50,876 nucleotides of DNA from Phascolarctobacterium succinatutens CAG:287 (GTDB lineage Bacteria > Bacillota > Negativicutes > Acidaminococcales > Acidaminococcaceae): positions 1 through 50,876 of the forward strand of contig NZ_FR892806.1 in NCBI RefSeq assembly GCF_000434895.1, read 5' to 3'. Position 1 is the first letter of the stretch, and each line of letters starts with the position of its first letter. Made by a program: the position numbers and the translations under genes. This document shows positions 16,284-24,804 of the stretch, piece after piece. The notes beneath the pieces are model-generated. The model saw nothing but the letters and a program-made list of their open reading frames with translations. It was not told the origin of the DNA and searched no databases.

Positions 16284-16312
16284 TTTACAAAATCCTATCA
16301 ATGTACTATGAT
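16284..16312 (+). promoter_or_regulatory. Promoter of the cyclase gene
   Basis: TTTACA (16284-16289) and TATGAT (16307-16312) are spaced by 17 bp, ending 40 bp before the start codon. Confidence 0.6.
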
Positions 16313-16352
16313 AATAGTGAGGACCAATATTTTTTATTGAGGGGGTTTTCTT

Positions 16353-17117
16353 ATGTACAAATTATGGAATATGTTAGCAGAAATGAAAGCAGACGCTTAT
16401 GAATGGGTGGAGCTTTCTCACTCTATGAACAACGACAGCCCGGTGTGGAGCGGTATTCCCGCAGGCTCGGTGGAGGTTAGCAAGACGGTTTTCGATTGGG
16501 GCAACCCGATGCTGGAATGTTTGATTCAAACCTTCAAATTTCCCGGCCAATACGGCACGCATATTGACTTTCCCGGTCACTTTGTCAAGAATATGCCTTT
16601 GTCCGAGGCGTTCGGTGCGCAGCAGATGCTGTTTCCCTTGTGCGTGATTGATATCACTGCCAAGGTGGCAGAGGATGTGCATTACGCCGTAACGGTGGAA
16701 GACATCAAGGCTTATGAAGCGGAATACGGAGCGATTCCCGACGGCGCTTTTGTGGCATTGCGTACAGACTGGTATAAAAACTGGCCGGATATGGATAAGC
16801 TGAGCGGTATTGCTGACGACGGCAGCGAAAACTTCCCCGGCTGGTCTTTGCCGGCGCTGCAATATATTTATGAAGAGCGCAACGCTGCAGCCAACGGCCA
16901 CGAAACACTGGATACCGATGCTTCGGCAGAGGCTGCCAAGGCAGGAGATTTGGCGTGCGAGCGCTATGTGCTGGGCAAGGGCAAGCTGCAGATTGAAGTG
17001 CTGCAGAACCTGGACCGTGTGGCACCTGCGGGAGCATTACTTGTTGCTGCTTGGCCGCGTATTGAAGGAGCGACCGGCCTGCCGGCGCGCGTCTTGGCGA
17101 TTACTCCGAAAAAATAA
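16353..17117 (+). CDS. Cyclase family protein (KynB-like metal-dependent amide hydrolase)
   Basis: This 254-residue protein belongs to the cyclase/kynurenine-formamidase fold. The metal-binding signature is YGTHIDFPGHF at about residues 69-79 (HxDxPxH), and the N-terminal ELSHSMNNDSPVWSG and C-terminal VAPAGALLVAAWPRIEGATGLPARV blocks are those of the family. Relatives hydrolyse N-formylkynurenine or other amides and lactones, or remain unassigned; no tryptophan-degradation genes are nearby, so kynurenine use is not supported. It stands alone with its own promoter, a GAGGGGG ribosome site and a terminator. Confidence 0.88.
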   Translation: MYKLWNMLAEMKADAYEWVELSHSMNNDSPVWSGIPAGSVEVSKTVFDWGNPMLECLIQTFKFPGQYGTHIDFPGHFVKNMPLSEAFGAQQMLFPLCVIDITAKVAEDVHYAVTVEDIKAYEAEYGAIPDGAFVALRTDWYKNWPDMDKLSGIADDGSENFPGWSLPALQYIYEERNAAANGHETLDTDASAEAAKAGDLACERYVLGKGKLQIEVLQNLDRVAPAGALLVAAWPRIEGATGLPARVLAITPKK

Positions 17118-17156
17118 GAAAAATTTCAGGCCTTTTAAACTGATAGGTTAAGAATG

Positions 17157-17194
17157 AGGCGTACGTACGATTTAAAAGTATGTACGCCTTTTTA
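17157..17194 (+). terminator. Terminator of the cyclase gene
   Basis: A 12-bp stem with one wobble (AGGCGTACGTAC at 17157-17168, GTATGTACGCCT at 17178-17189) is followed by TTTTTA. Confidence 0.88.
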
Positions 17195-17200
17195 TATGCG

Positions 17201-17209
17201 TGATATAAT
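17201..17209 (+). promoter_or_regulatory. Extended -10 promoter of the ComEC-like gene
   Basis: TGATATAAT (17201-17209) is an extended -10 box directly downstream of the previous terminator and about 55 bp before the ATG. No convincing -35 is visible. Confidence 0.5.
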
Positions 17210-17265
17210 AAATACATTAGTAAAAAGCTTATTAATTAAGTAAAGAAGAGGGAAGTAAGATATTC

Positions 17266-18228
17266 ATGCGTAAATTAAAGCTTGTTTTTCAGATTATTGT
17301 AGCCTTTATCGTGGCGCTGGCAGCGTACAGCGGTCTTTATCAGCCAAACGCCGAAAGTGTGCGTGCGGCGGTAAAAAATAACCTGCCGCAGAGCATGCAG
17401 CAAAAGCAGGACACAGGCACAGCGCAGGGCAGACTGCGTATCAGCGTGCTGGATGTGGGGCAGGCAGATGCGATTTTGCTGCAGGACGGCAAGCGTAATA
17501 TCATGATTGATGTGGGCAACGACGTTAAGGACAAGGTTGGCGACAGCGGTGGCAGGCAGGCGCTGATTAAGGCGCTCGACAAGGCCGGCGTCAGCAGGAT
17601 TAAGACTGTTTTTGTGACGCACCATCACCGTGACCATATGGGCAATATCATGTACGTGCGCGGTAAATACGGCGTCAGCAATATTTATGACAGCGGCTAT
17701 GTGAACAACGGCTACAAAGCGTCCGTGGCGCTGGACCGGGATTTGCGCGCCGGCAGGTATAACGGACAGGCGCTGAAGGCCGGGGATACGATTAAGATTG
17801 ATAAAAATTATTATATTGAGGTGCTGGCGCCGGGAGACTTCCTCAGCAAAAAGGACCTGAAGAATATGAATAACACTAGCCTGGTGCTGATGCTGCATTA
17901 TGGCAGCTTTAAAATGCTGCTGACGGGTGATGCGGAGGCACCGTTGGAGGATGCACTGCAGCAAAAATACGGCACTGCGCTGCAGGCGGATGTGCTGAAG
18001 GTGGGCCATCACGGCAGCAAGACATCGTCCTATTGGCCGTTCATTAGCAAGGTTAAGCCTAAATATGCGCTTATCAGCTGCGGTGATTTTTCGATTTACA
18101 AGCATCCTAACAAGAACGTGGTGGGCAGCTTAACGCATCTTGGCGCGAAGGTGCTGACGACGCACGACCACGGGACGCTGACGGTGACAACGGACGGCAA
18201 GAGCTTTGATGTGCTGACGGAGCGGTAG
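17266..18228 (+). CDS. ComEC/Rec2-like exported metallo-beta-lactamase-fold hydrolase
   Basis: This 320-residue protein has an N-terminal membrane anchor or signal segment (LVFQIIVAFIVALAAYSGLY) followed by a metallo-beta-lactamase domain like the soluble part of ComEC: VLDVGQADAILLQ at 61-73, the metal motif THHHRDH at 118-124, MLLTGDAE, LKVGHHGSKTSS and a final THDHGTL. These features match the stand-alone ComEC-like hydrolases of Firmicutes, whose substrate is often taken to be DNA or a phosphodiester on the outside of the membrane. It lacks the ten-helix competence-channel part of true ComEC, so a role in DNA uptake is not shown. Confidence 0.9.
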   Translation: MRKLKLVFQIIVAFIVALAAYSGLYQPNAESVRAAVKNNLPQSMQQKQDTGTAQGRLRISVLDVGQADAILLQDGKRNIMIDVGNDVKDKVGDSGGRQALIKALDKAGVSRIKTVFVTHHHRDHMGNIMYVRGKYGVSNIYDSGYVNNGYKASVALDRDLRAGRYNGQALKAGDTIKIDKNYYIEVLAPGDFLSKKDLKNMNNTSLVLMLHYGSFKMLLTGDAEAPLEDALQQKYGTALQADVLKVGHHGSKTSSYWPFISKVKPKYALISCGDFSIYKHPNKNVVGSLTHLGAKVLTTHDHGTLTVTTDGKSFDVLTER

Positions 18229-18315
18229 GCGGTTGATTAAGAAGAAGATGTGGGGTAGAATAGGGAATAGAAAGACGAAGGCTCTGGATAAATGAGCCTG
18301 AAAGGTGTGATAGTG

Positions 18316-18756
18316 ATGAAGAAAATATTGTGTTTGTTGGTTTTGCTGCTGTCATTGACTGCAACGTGTGCAGCCTTTAATCCGCCGCAGCCGCCGAGAT
18401 GGTATTGGATAGGTTCTGATGCACATTATGGAATGTGGATTGATACGGCAACGGCTAGATTTTACACAGGTAGCGAAAAATATGCGCATAGAAATCATCA
18501 ATGTGCGCTTGTATGGGTGGAATGGTATGACGCAGATAAAGATGAATATCTTATTTCGCATGATGAATATGATCTTGACTGCAGAATGAGTAGAACACTG
18601 CATGCTACGTTTTATAATAGTCAAAATGAAGTTATTAATTCGTATAACAGAAGCTATGCTGATTTTGAGGATATTATTCCCGGTACTAATGGAGAAGCGG
18701 TATATGATGCAGTGGTTTTGTTGAAGGAAACAAGAGAAAACGCACGGAGGTTGTAA
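18316..18756 (+). CDS. Small secreted protein of unknown function
   Basis: This 146-residue protein starts with a clear signal peptide (KKILCLLVLLLSLTATCAA) and a mature part rich in Trp, Tyr and His: WYWIGSDAHYGMWIDTATARFY, then VWVEWYDADKDEY. I do not recognise a named family; the beta-strand-rich pattern with aromatic repeats resembles small exported proteins common in Negativicutes. ATG 18316 is chosen because an AAAGGTGTG site lies upstream and the signal peptide begins there; an earlier ATG at 18292 would add eight residues. Its stop overlaps a possible ATG of the NUDIX gene (18756), whose ribosome site lies inside its last codons, so the two may be cotranscribed. Confidence 0.7.
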   Translation: MKKILCLLVLLLSLTATCAAFNPPQPPRWYWIGSDAHYGMWIDTATARFYTGSEKYAHRNHQCALVWVEWYDADKDEYLISHDEYDLDCRMSRTLHATFYNSQNEVINSYNRSYADFEDIIPGTNGEAVYDAVVLLKETRENARRL

Positions 18757-18758
18757 TG

Positions 18759-19166
18759 ATGAAGCATTATGAGGTAGTGGCAGCGGTAATTGAGCATGAC
18801 GGCAAGATTTTGTGCATGCAGCGTAATAAAGGCAAATTTGATTATGTAAGCTATAAATTTGAGTTTCCCGGCGGTAAGATAGAGGCCGGCGAAGAGCGTC
18901 ACACTGCGCTGGAACGCGAGCTGCGTGAGGAAATGGATATGGATATCAGCATTCCCGAGGATGCGTATCTTATGACGGTGGAGCACACCTATCCGGATTT
19001 TGCGATTACCATGCATGCGTATTTGTGCAAGCTGGCACAGCCCAAGTTCGTTATGAAGGAGCATGTGGCAGCAAAATGGCTGGCTCCGGCAGATTTAAAC
19101 ACCTTAGATTGGGCAGCAGCGGATATGCCGATTGTGGAGCGCCTGCAGCAAGAGGAGATTGAATAA
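18759..19166 (+). CDS. NUDIX hydrolase (MutT-like nucleotide pyrophosphohydrolase)
   Basis: This 135-residue protein has the NUDIX box from Gly 39 to Met 61: GKIEAGEERHTALERELREEM fits GX5EX7REUXEE, with the last consensus Gly replaced by Asp 60. It is preceded by FEFPGGK, as in MutT and CTP pyrophosphohydrolases. Such enzymes split a nucleoside triphosphate to the monophosphate and pyrophosphate and either clean the pool or act on modified nucleotides. CGGAGG at 18745-18750 serves either ATG 18756 or, with better spacing, ATG 18759. It lies 2 bases before the helicase gene, so the two are almost surely one operon. Confidence 0.9.
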   Translation: MKHYEVVAAVIEHDGKILCMQRNKGKFDYVSYKFEFPGGKIEAGEERHTALERELREEMDMDISIPEDAYLMTVEHTYPDFAITMHAYLCKLAQPKFVMKEHVAAKWLAPADLNTLDWAAADMPIVERLQQEEIE

Positions 19167-19168
19167 TC

Positions 19169-22048
19169 GTGAACAGCAGTGAACTTGCTTTGTATTTGGA
19201 GGCGGGCTTTATTGATTTTAATATTGAAACTGACGAGCGCTTTTTGCCTAAGATATTGACCAATAATCAGCAGGAGCAGGTAAAGGTATTGGAAAACCTG
19301 CTCTTTGAGCTGGAGCATTGTGATGAATTTTTCTTTTCTGTAGCGTTTGTAACCAACAGCGGTATTGCCTGCTTGATTGACACGCTAAAGGAATTGGAGA
19401 ATAAGCATATTAAGGGAAAAATTTTGGCTTCGCAATACCAAAACTTTACGGAACCGCGAGCGTTGCGCAGATTACTGCAGTTTCCCAATCTGGAATTGAA
19501 GATAATTACTTCCGATTATAATTTTCATGCCAAGGGTTACTTGTTCCATACACACGCAACTTCTGCTAAGGATGAAAATTACACTATGATTGTTGGCAGC
19601 AGTAATTTGACGCAAAGTGCGTTGACGGTTAACCGTGAGTGGAATGTGCAGCTTTCTTCCATGAAAGATGGCGCTTTAATCAGGCAGATGCAGGAGGAGC
19701 TTAATCAGGCGTGGGATGATGCTACGCCTGTTACTGAGGAATGGATTGCTGCCTATGAGCGCATTTATGGCGAAGCGCGCAACCAACGACAGCGTGCTTA
19801 TACCAAAATACATAAGCTGTACAAAATCAATCCTAATAAAATGCAGGCAGCAGCCTTACAAAATATTGCAGCGCTTAGGGCAGAGGACAAGAATCGCGCT
19901 TTGCTGATTTCTGCTACCGGTACAGGTAAAACGTATCTTTCGGCCTTTGATGTGCGGGCAGCGCAACCTAAACGCTGCCTGTTTATTGTGCATCGCGGGC
20001 TGATTGCGCGTAAATCTAAGGAGAGCTTTGAGCAGATTATTGATGAGCATATTACGACAGGCTTGTTTACCAGCGGTCACAGAGAAATAGACAGAGATTA
20101 TGTTTTTGCTACTGTGCAGACCTTGGTGAAGGATGAAAACCTGCATGCCTTTGCACCAGATGCTTTTGATTATATTATTATCGACGAAGCGCATCATGCC
20201 GGAGCTAAAAGCTACCAAAAGGTGCTGAGCTATTTTAAGCCTAAGTTTTTACTGGGTATGACGGCAACGCCGGAGCGTTCTGATGACTGCGATATTTTTA
20301 AAACCTTCGACCATAATATTGCTTACGAAATCCGTTTGCATCAGGCCTTGGCTGAAAATATGCTGGTGCCGTTTCATTATCATGGCGTAAGCGAAATTGT
20401 TGTAGATGGCGAGCTTTTAGATGATAATACTGATTTTGTACGCCTGACAAGTGAAGAACGTGTCAAAAATATCCTGTATTATGCAGATTTTTATGGCTGT
20501 GACCAAGGGCGTGTCAAGGGTATAGTCTTTTGCAGCAGGATAGAAGAAGCGAAAGCCTTGTCAGAGGCGTTTAATAAGCATGGCAAAAGAGCAGCCTTTT
20601 TGGCTGGTGCTACCAGTGAGGAAGAGCGTGCAAGGCTTATCAAACGTCTTGAAAGCGACGAGGAGGGTGTAGATAAGCTTGATTATCTTTTCTCGGTTGA
20701 TGTTTTGAATGAAGGCGTAGATATTCCTTCTGTAAATCAGATTATCATGCTGCGTCCTACGCAGTCTGCCATTGTTTTTGTGCAGCAGCTTGGCCGTGGT
20801 CTACGTAAGAGCAAGGCAAAGCGCTATCTGGAGGTTATTGATTTTATCGGTAACTATGAAAATAATTACATGCTGCCAATAGCTTTGTATGGCGACCGCA
20901 GCGGCAGTAAGGAAAAGCTGCGTCGCATTGTGCATAATAACTTTTTACCGGGGGCATCGACGGTTTATTTTACCGATGTAGTTCGTGAGCGCATTTTTGA
21001 ATCCTTAAATAAAAATAATTTTCTGGAGCTGCGCAAGCTAAAGGAATCCTACCAATTAGTAAAGTCTAAGCTTGGTCATGCACCGATGATGCTGGATTTT
21101 CTGGATTTGGGTGACAAGGATCCGTATCTGTTTATCCAAAAGAAAAAATCCTATTATAACTTCAGGCAGTACGCAGATCATTACGAAAGCACGTTAAATG
21201 CCTCTCAGTGCAAGCTATTGGAGTTTATCTGCTTGGAGCTTGCTAATGGCAGACGCTTGGAAGAGGTTGCGCTGCTGCGCTATTTAATGCAGCATACGCA
21301 AATTGATGTGCCTGCATTTATGCAATATATGCAGAATAAGTATCAGCTTACTACCTCGGCAGCAACTGTTACCAGCGTAGTGAATGTATTGAGTATGCAA
21401 TTTTTTAAAACTGCGGATGCCCAAAAATATGGTAATATGCCGTTGGTGAATGCGAATGCAGACAGCATTTGCTTAAGTGAAAAATTTAGCAGCATGCTTG
21501 CAAATAAAGAATTTTACGGCTATGTTAATGATGCTTTGGCCTATGCGGAAAAACGCTTTTTGTCTGATTATAAGCCAGCAAAATTTTATCATGGCTTCAA
21601 GCTGTATGGTTCGTATACGCGTAAGGATGTCTGCCGTATATTGAACTGGGCGAAGGATGAAAGCGCTGTTGTTTATGGCTATAGGGTAAAATATAATACC
21701 TGTCCGATATTTGTAACCTATAAAAAGGACGAAAACATTAGCGAAAGCACTAAATATGATGACAGATTTGCCAGTCCGACAATATTTAATTGGCAGACGC
21801 GCAGCAGAGTTAATATTGATTCGCCGGAGGTTGTGGCAATTGAACAGCCGGAAACACTGAAGCTCCTGTTTATCAAAAAGAGTGATGCTGAGGGCTCAGA
21901 GTTTTATTTTATGGGCGAAATGCTGCATAAGCAGAGCATCGGTACCACGATTACCGGAAATAAGGGTGAAAAGCTGTCTATAGTGCAAATGTTTTACGAA
22001 ATGAAAACGCCGGTAGAAGCAAAGATTTATGATTATTTTGAAGGATGA
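19169..22048 (+). CDS. PLD-like nuclease / superfamily 2 helicase / DUF3427 protein
   Basis: This 959-residue multidomain protein has three recognisable parts. Residues about 35-200 form a phospholipase-D-like domain with F119-H120-A-K122-G and GSSNLTQSAL near 144. Residues about 220-560 form a superfamily 2 helicase with Walker A ATGTGKT (249-255), DEAH (339-342), the MTATPERS motif and motif VI QQLGRGLR (539-546). The C-terminal 150 residues (FYHGFKLYGSYTRKDVCRILNW...) match DUF3427. A single HxK copy means the PLD part would need to dimerise to cleave phosphodiesters. The start is GTG 19169, with AGAGGAGA 10 bases upstream, 2 bases after the NUDIX stop. Relatives occur as isolated genes and near defence genes; function is not established. 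With the NUDIX and HNH genes it could act on foreign DNA. Confidence 0.9.
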   Translation: MNSSELALYLEAGFIDFNIETDERFLPKILTNNQQEQVKVLENLLFELEHCDEFFFSVAFVTNSGIACLIDTLKELENKHIKGKILASQYQNFTEPRALRRLLQFPNLELKIITSDYNFHAKGYLFHTHATSAKDENYTMIVGSSNLTQSALTVNREWNVQLSSMKDGALIRQMQEELNQAWDDATPVTEEWIAAYERIYGEARNQRQRAYTKIHKLYKINPNKMQAAALQNIAALRAEDKNRALLISATGTGKTYLSAFDVRAAQPKRCLFIVHRGLIARKSKESFEQIIDEHITTGLFTSGHREIDRDYVFATVQTLVKDENLHAFAPDAFDYIIIDEAHHAGAKSYQKVLSYFKPKFLLGMTATPERSDDCDIFKTFDHNIAYEIRLHQALAENMLVPFHYHGVSEIVVDGELLDDNTDFVRLTSEERVKNILYYADFYGCDQGRVKGIVFCSRIEEAKALSEAFNKHGKRAAFLAGATSEEERARLIKRLESDEEGVDKLDYLFSVDVLNEGVDIPSVNQIIMLRPTQSAIVFVQQLGRGLRKSKAKRYLEVIDFIGNYENNYMLPIALYGDRSGSKEKLRRIVHNNFLPGASTVYFTDVVRERIFESLNKNNFLELRKLKESYQLVKSKLGHAPMMLDFLDLGDKDPYLFIQKKKSYYNFRQYADHYESTLNASQCKLLEFICLELANGRRLEEVALLRYLMQHTQIDVPAFMQYMQNKYQLTTSAATVTSVVNVLSMQFFKTADAQKYGNMPLVNANADSICLSEKFSSMLANKEFYGYVNDALAYAEKRFLSDYKPAKFYHGFKLYGSYTRKDVCRILNWAKDESAVVYGYRVKYNTCPIFVTYKKDENISESTKYDDRFASPTIFNWQTRSRVNIDSPEVVAIEQPETLKLLFIKKSDAEGSEFYFMGEMLHKQSIGTTITGNKGEKLSIVQMFYEMKTPVEAKIYDYFEG

Positions 22049-22096
22049 TAGTCTGAGAACGCTGTGAAGGATGTTCTTGGGCGTAAGCTAAGGTTG

Positions 22097-22126
22097 TTGA
22101 CGCGTGCTAAGATAGAAATGTAATTT
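22097..22126 (+). promoter_or_regulatory. Possible promoter of the HNH gene
   Basis: TTGACG (22097-22102) and TAATTT (22121-22126) have an 18-bp spacer, ending 20 bases before the GTG start. The -10 match is weak, and the gap of 97 bases from the helicase gene carries no terminator, so readthrough is equally possible. Confidence 0.35.
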
Positions 22127-22145
22127 ATAAGAGGTGTGGTTGCTT

Positions 22146-22922
22146 GTGGCTAGAAATTTATGGTCTAGGGATGAAATGATTTTAGCTTTAAATCTATATT
22201 TAAAGATGCCGTTTGGCAAAATGCATAAAACCAATCCTGAGGTCATCAGAGTTGCAAAGCTTATTGGCAGAACTCCTGATGCTGTTGCTTATAGGCTTGT
22301 TAACTACGCTTCTTGTGACCCGATGCTGAAGCAAAGAGGCGTTTCTGGCATGCAGCATGGTGGTCCCAAGTGTCAGCAGTATTGGGATGAATTTTCTCAT
22401 GACAGAGAAAAGCTGATATATGAAAGTGAAGCTATTCTTGCGCGCTATGAGCAGTCAACTATCGAAGAAAAATATCAGCAGCAGTTGCAGGATATCCCTG
22501 ATTATCTTGTGGGTGCAGAAAAATTAAGATTAATAAAGCAAAGAGTTAATCAAAATGTTTTTAGAAGTTTAGTAATGGCAAATTTTGCTGGCAAGTGTGC
22601 GCTTACAGGTATAGATATTCCTGAATTGTTGGTAGCAAGCCATATTATTCCTTGGGCGATGAATGAGAAAGAACGCTTAAATCCAAGCAATGGAATATGC
22701 TTATCAGCATTGTATGACAAGGCGTTTGATAAAGGCATTATCGCCTTTGATGAAAACAACAGAACTATATTCTCGTCCAGATTGGAGAAAGCAATCACGC
22801 AGGAATATTATGCAAAATATTTTTTGCCTATTAAAGGCAAAGAATTAGCTGTTCCCGGCAAATATAATATCGATAAAACATTTTTAGAATGGCATCGGGA
22901 TTGCATATTTGAAAAAGAGTGA
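22146..22922 (+). CDS. HNH endonuclease (HNH_2-type)
   Basis: This 258-residue protein has an N-terminal DNA-binding-like region (NLWSRDEMILALNLYLKMPF, then LIGRTPDAVAYRLVN, a Myb-like helix pair). A C-terminal HNH domain follows, with CALTGI at 151-156, SHIIPWA with His 166, and LNPSNGICLSALYDKAFDKG containing Asn 182. The third metal-site residue is not certain. HNH enzymes of this family cut DNA and are often found near restriction or other defence genes. GTG 22146 is preferred to GTG 22134 because GAGGTG at 22131-22136 then gives a 9-base spacing. The gene is more AT-rich than the housekeeping genes around it. Confidence 0.87.
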   Translation: MARNLWSRDEMILALNLYLKMPFGKMHKTNPEVIRVAKLIGRTPDAVAYRLVNYASCDPMLKQRGVSGMQHGGPKCQQYWDEFSHDREKLIYESEAILARYEQSTIEEKYQQQLQDIPDYLVGAEKLRLIKQRVNQNVFRSLVMANFAGKCALTGIDIPELLVASHIIPWAMNEKERLNPSNGICLSALYDKAFDKGIIAFDENNRTIFSSRLEKAITQEYYAKYFLPIKGKELAVPGKYNIDKTFLEWHRDCIFEKE

Positions 22923-22982
22923 AGCTGCGTCTGTTGTTAAGTAAATATTAGAGAATATAGTCAAGAAAAGGATATAAAAAAT

Positions 22983-23516
22983 ATGAGCTTTTTAAGCAAT
23001 GTTTATATTATTAAAACCCTGAGTACAGCTAAAGCATTAACGTTGCAAGAAAGTCAGGTATATAGAGATATATCGGAAATGGATATTTATAGCGATACAT
23101 ATTTTACCGCTTGCTTTGGCGAAGGTGCTTATGCTTGTATGGACGAGCTGCAGGACACGGAAGCTTTGGCGGATGCTGTTGCAAGATTTTATGAGCTGGT
23201 CAACGCATATGCAGATGCTAATTTATGTGAGTTACATAATAATGTTATTACTATCAAAAGAGGCTATCTTAAGCAGTACTTTGATAATAAGATAGTCGGT
23301 CTTAAGAATATTATAGATAAGGCTGCCGGCAAAGATTATTTGAAGGTAAAATATCAGCTTAAAGATTATCTTGAGAGTATCGATGAACATATATATCCGA
23401 TGCAAGACAGCAAGGGACATTTTATTCAGTCGTTGGATTCTTGGCTGGAAAATTATCTGGAAGCTGATAAGGATACTTATATACAGATTGTCGGTCAGTT
23501 CTCAGTAAGAGGATAA
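22983..23516 (+). CDS. Protein of unknown function next to the HNH gene
   Basis: This 177-residue acidic, Tyr-rich protein has no family I recognise. It has no signal peptide or membrane segment and looks mostly helical (ELQDTEALADAVARFYELVNAYADANLCEL). A central basic stretch ITIKRGYLKQYFDNKIVGLKN is followed by a second acidic helix region. It lies 60 bases after the HNH gene on the same strand with AAAAGGA upstream, has the same low GC, and is followed after 36 bases by a housekeeping-type deformylase gene. It could be an immunity or regulatory partner of the upstream nuclease genes, but nothing in its sequence shows this directly. Confidence 0.7.
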   Translation: MSFLSNVYIIKTLSTAKALTLQESQVYRDISEMDIYSDTYFTACFGEGAYACMDELQDTEALADAVARFYELVNAYADANLCELHNNVITIKRGYLKQYFDNKIVGLKNIIDKAAGKDYLKVKYQLKDYLESIDEHIYPMQDSKGHFIQSLDSWLENYLEADKDTYIQIVGQFSVRG

Positions 23517-23552
23517 TAGCTTTAGATATAAAAAAATTCCCGGAGGTACACC

Positions 23553-23963
23553 ATGGAAAAACCAATAGTAAAAGACGAAGCCTTTTTGGCACAAAAATCG
23601 CAGCCTGCAACCTTTATGGATATTGCAGTAGCGCAGGATTTATTAGATACGCTCGCAGCTCATGCGGACCACTGCGTGGGCCTGGCAGCAAATATGATCG
23701 GCATGCAGAAATGCGTTATCGCCGTAAATATCGGCCCTACGAATATTGCTATGCTGAACCCGGAGATTACCAAGCGCTCCGGCAAGTATATGACGGAGGA
23801 AGGCTGCCTGTCGCTGGAGGGTGAGCGTGCTGTAGTACGCTACGAAAAAATTACCGTGGCCTATCAGGACATGCAGTTTAAAAAGTGCAAGCAAAGCTTC
23901 AGCGGCTTTACGGCGCAGATTATCCAGCATGAGATTGACCATTGCCATGGTATTATAATTTAA
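23553..23963 (+). CDS. def: Peptide deformylase (short, divergent form)
   Basis: This 136-residue protein removes the formyl group from the N-terminal Met of nascent proteins. The three family motifs are visible: GLAANMIG (consensus GLAAPQIG, with the usual Gln replaced by Met), EEGCLS with the metal-binding Cys, and QHEIDHCHG with two His ligands and the catalytic Glu. At 136 residues it is shorter than the roughly 150-190 of standard deformylases and belongs to the short anaerobe type; a second canonical def elsewhere is likely. CGGAGG lies 7 bases before the ATG. The next gene starts 28 bases later and may be cotranscribed. Confidence 0.9.
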   Translation: MEKPIVKDEAFLAQKSQPATFMDIAVAQDLLDTLAAHADHCVGLAANMIGMQKCVIAVNIGPTNIAMLNPEITKRSGKYMTEEGCLSLEGERAVVRYEKITVAYQDMQFKKCKQSFSGFTAQIIQHEIDHCHGIII

Positions 23964-23991
23964 GCGCAGAGATGGCCCGAGAGGCTGCAAA

Positions 23992-24780
23992 GTGCTTGTT
24001 TATTCAAAAAGAATGTTAGAGCTTATCTTAGAAAATATCGTCACTGCTCCCGAACGGCTTGGCCTGCCTGCAGCGTATGCGGAGTCCGATGTGCTGCTTT
24101 ATAGGCAGTACGGGCGCTATGACATTGTTGCCGTGCAGCGCGAGGGCAGGCAATTATTAAAGCGTGCGGAAGCGTTGCAGGCGGAGTATGATATTGCTGC
24201 TTTGCCAAGGCTTGCCAAGCAATATTCTGAGTGGAGCAAAAAGCTGCAGCAGCTAAAGTTTAAACGCTTGCTGCACGGTGAATTTGCTGCGGGCAAGGGG
24301 ATTACGCTTTATGTGAATGCTATCAGGCAGGAATGTGCTGAGCATGGCTGGGATTACGCAGCCTATTATGATTCTGTGCTGATGCATGAGCGTGTACATC
24401 TGCTGCATTATCAGGCGGTGCTGGCGCATTTTGGCGCTGCCGGCGCAGCGGTGCAGAGTGCGGAGTACAAGCAGGCGCAGCGCTATTGGTACGGCCGGCA
24501 GACGGAGGCGGCGCAGGCTGCCGTAGTCAAGGAAACGCTGGCGGAGTTTGCCCGCTGGCTGTGGTGCCTGAAGCAGGGGCATTTGGCGCAGGCGCAGGCG
24601 CTTTTGCAGACGCCCGAGGAGGTGCGGACGTGCATTCCACACTATCCTTATGCAGGAGTGCGTGGACTGTGCGCGTTGCATGTAAGTTCGCCGCAGGCTG
24701 CAGTGCGGGCGTACAGCGAGCTGTGGCAGCTGTCGCTGACGAGCTGGCAGCAGGCGTATGCACGGATAAAAGAGCTGTAG
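23992..24780 (+). CDS. Unknown protein with an HExxH zinc-peptidase-like motif
   Basis: This 262-residue soluble protein, starting at GTG 23992 with GAGAGG upstream, contains H132-ERV-H136 within VLMHERVHLLHY, the HExxH pattern of zinc metallopeptidases. A more distant Glu or His would be needed as third ligand; KETLAEFARW some 50 residues later offers one. No signal peptide or membrane span is visible. The N-terminal part (SKRMLELILENIVTAPERL) and C-terminal part (YPYAGVRGLCAL) are unlike families I can name. It follows def closely, and the operon ends in a terminator. Confidence 0.65.
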   Translation: MLVYSKRMLELILENIVTAPERLGLPAAYAESDVLLYRQYGRYDIVAVQREGRQLLKRAEALQAEYDIAALPRLAKQYSEWSKKLQQLKFKRLLHGEFAAGKGITLYVNAIRQECAEHGWDYAAYYDSVLMHERVHLLHYQAVLAHFGAAGAAVQSAEYKQAQRYWYGRQTEAAQAAVVKETLAEFARWLWCLKQGHLAQAQALLQTPEEVRTCIPHYPYAGVRGLCALHVSSPQAAVRAYSELWQLSLTSWQQAYARIKEL

Positions 24781-24804
24781 CGCGGAAAAATAGGGACAAA
24801 AAAT

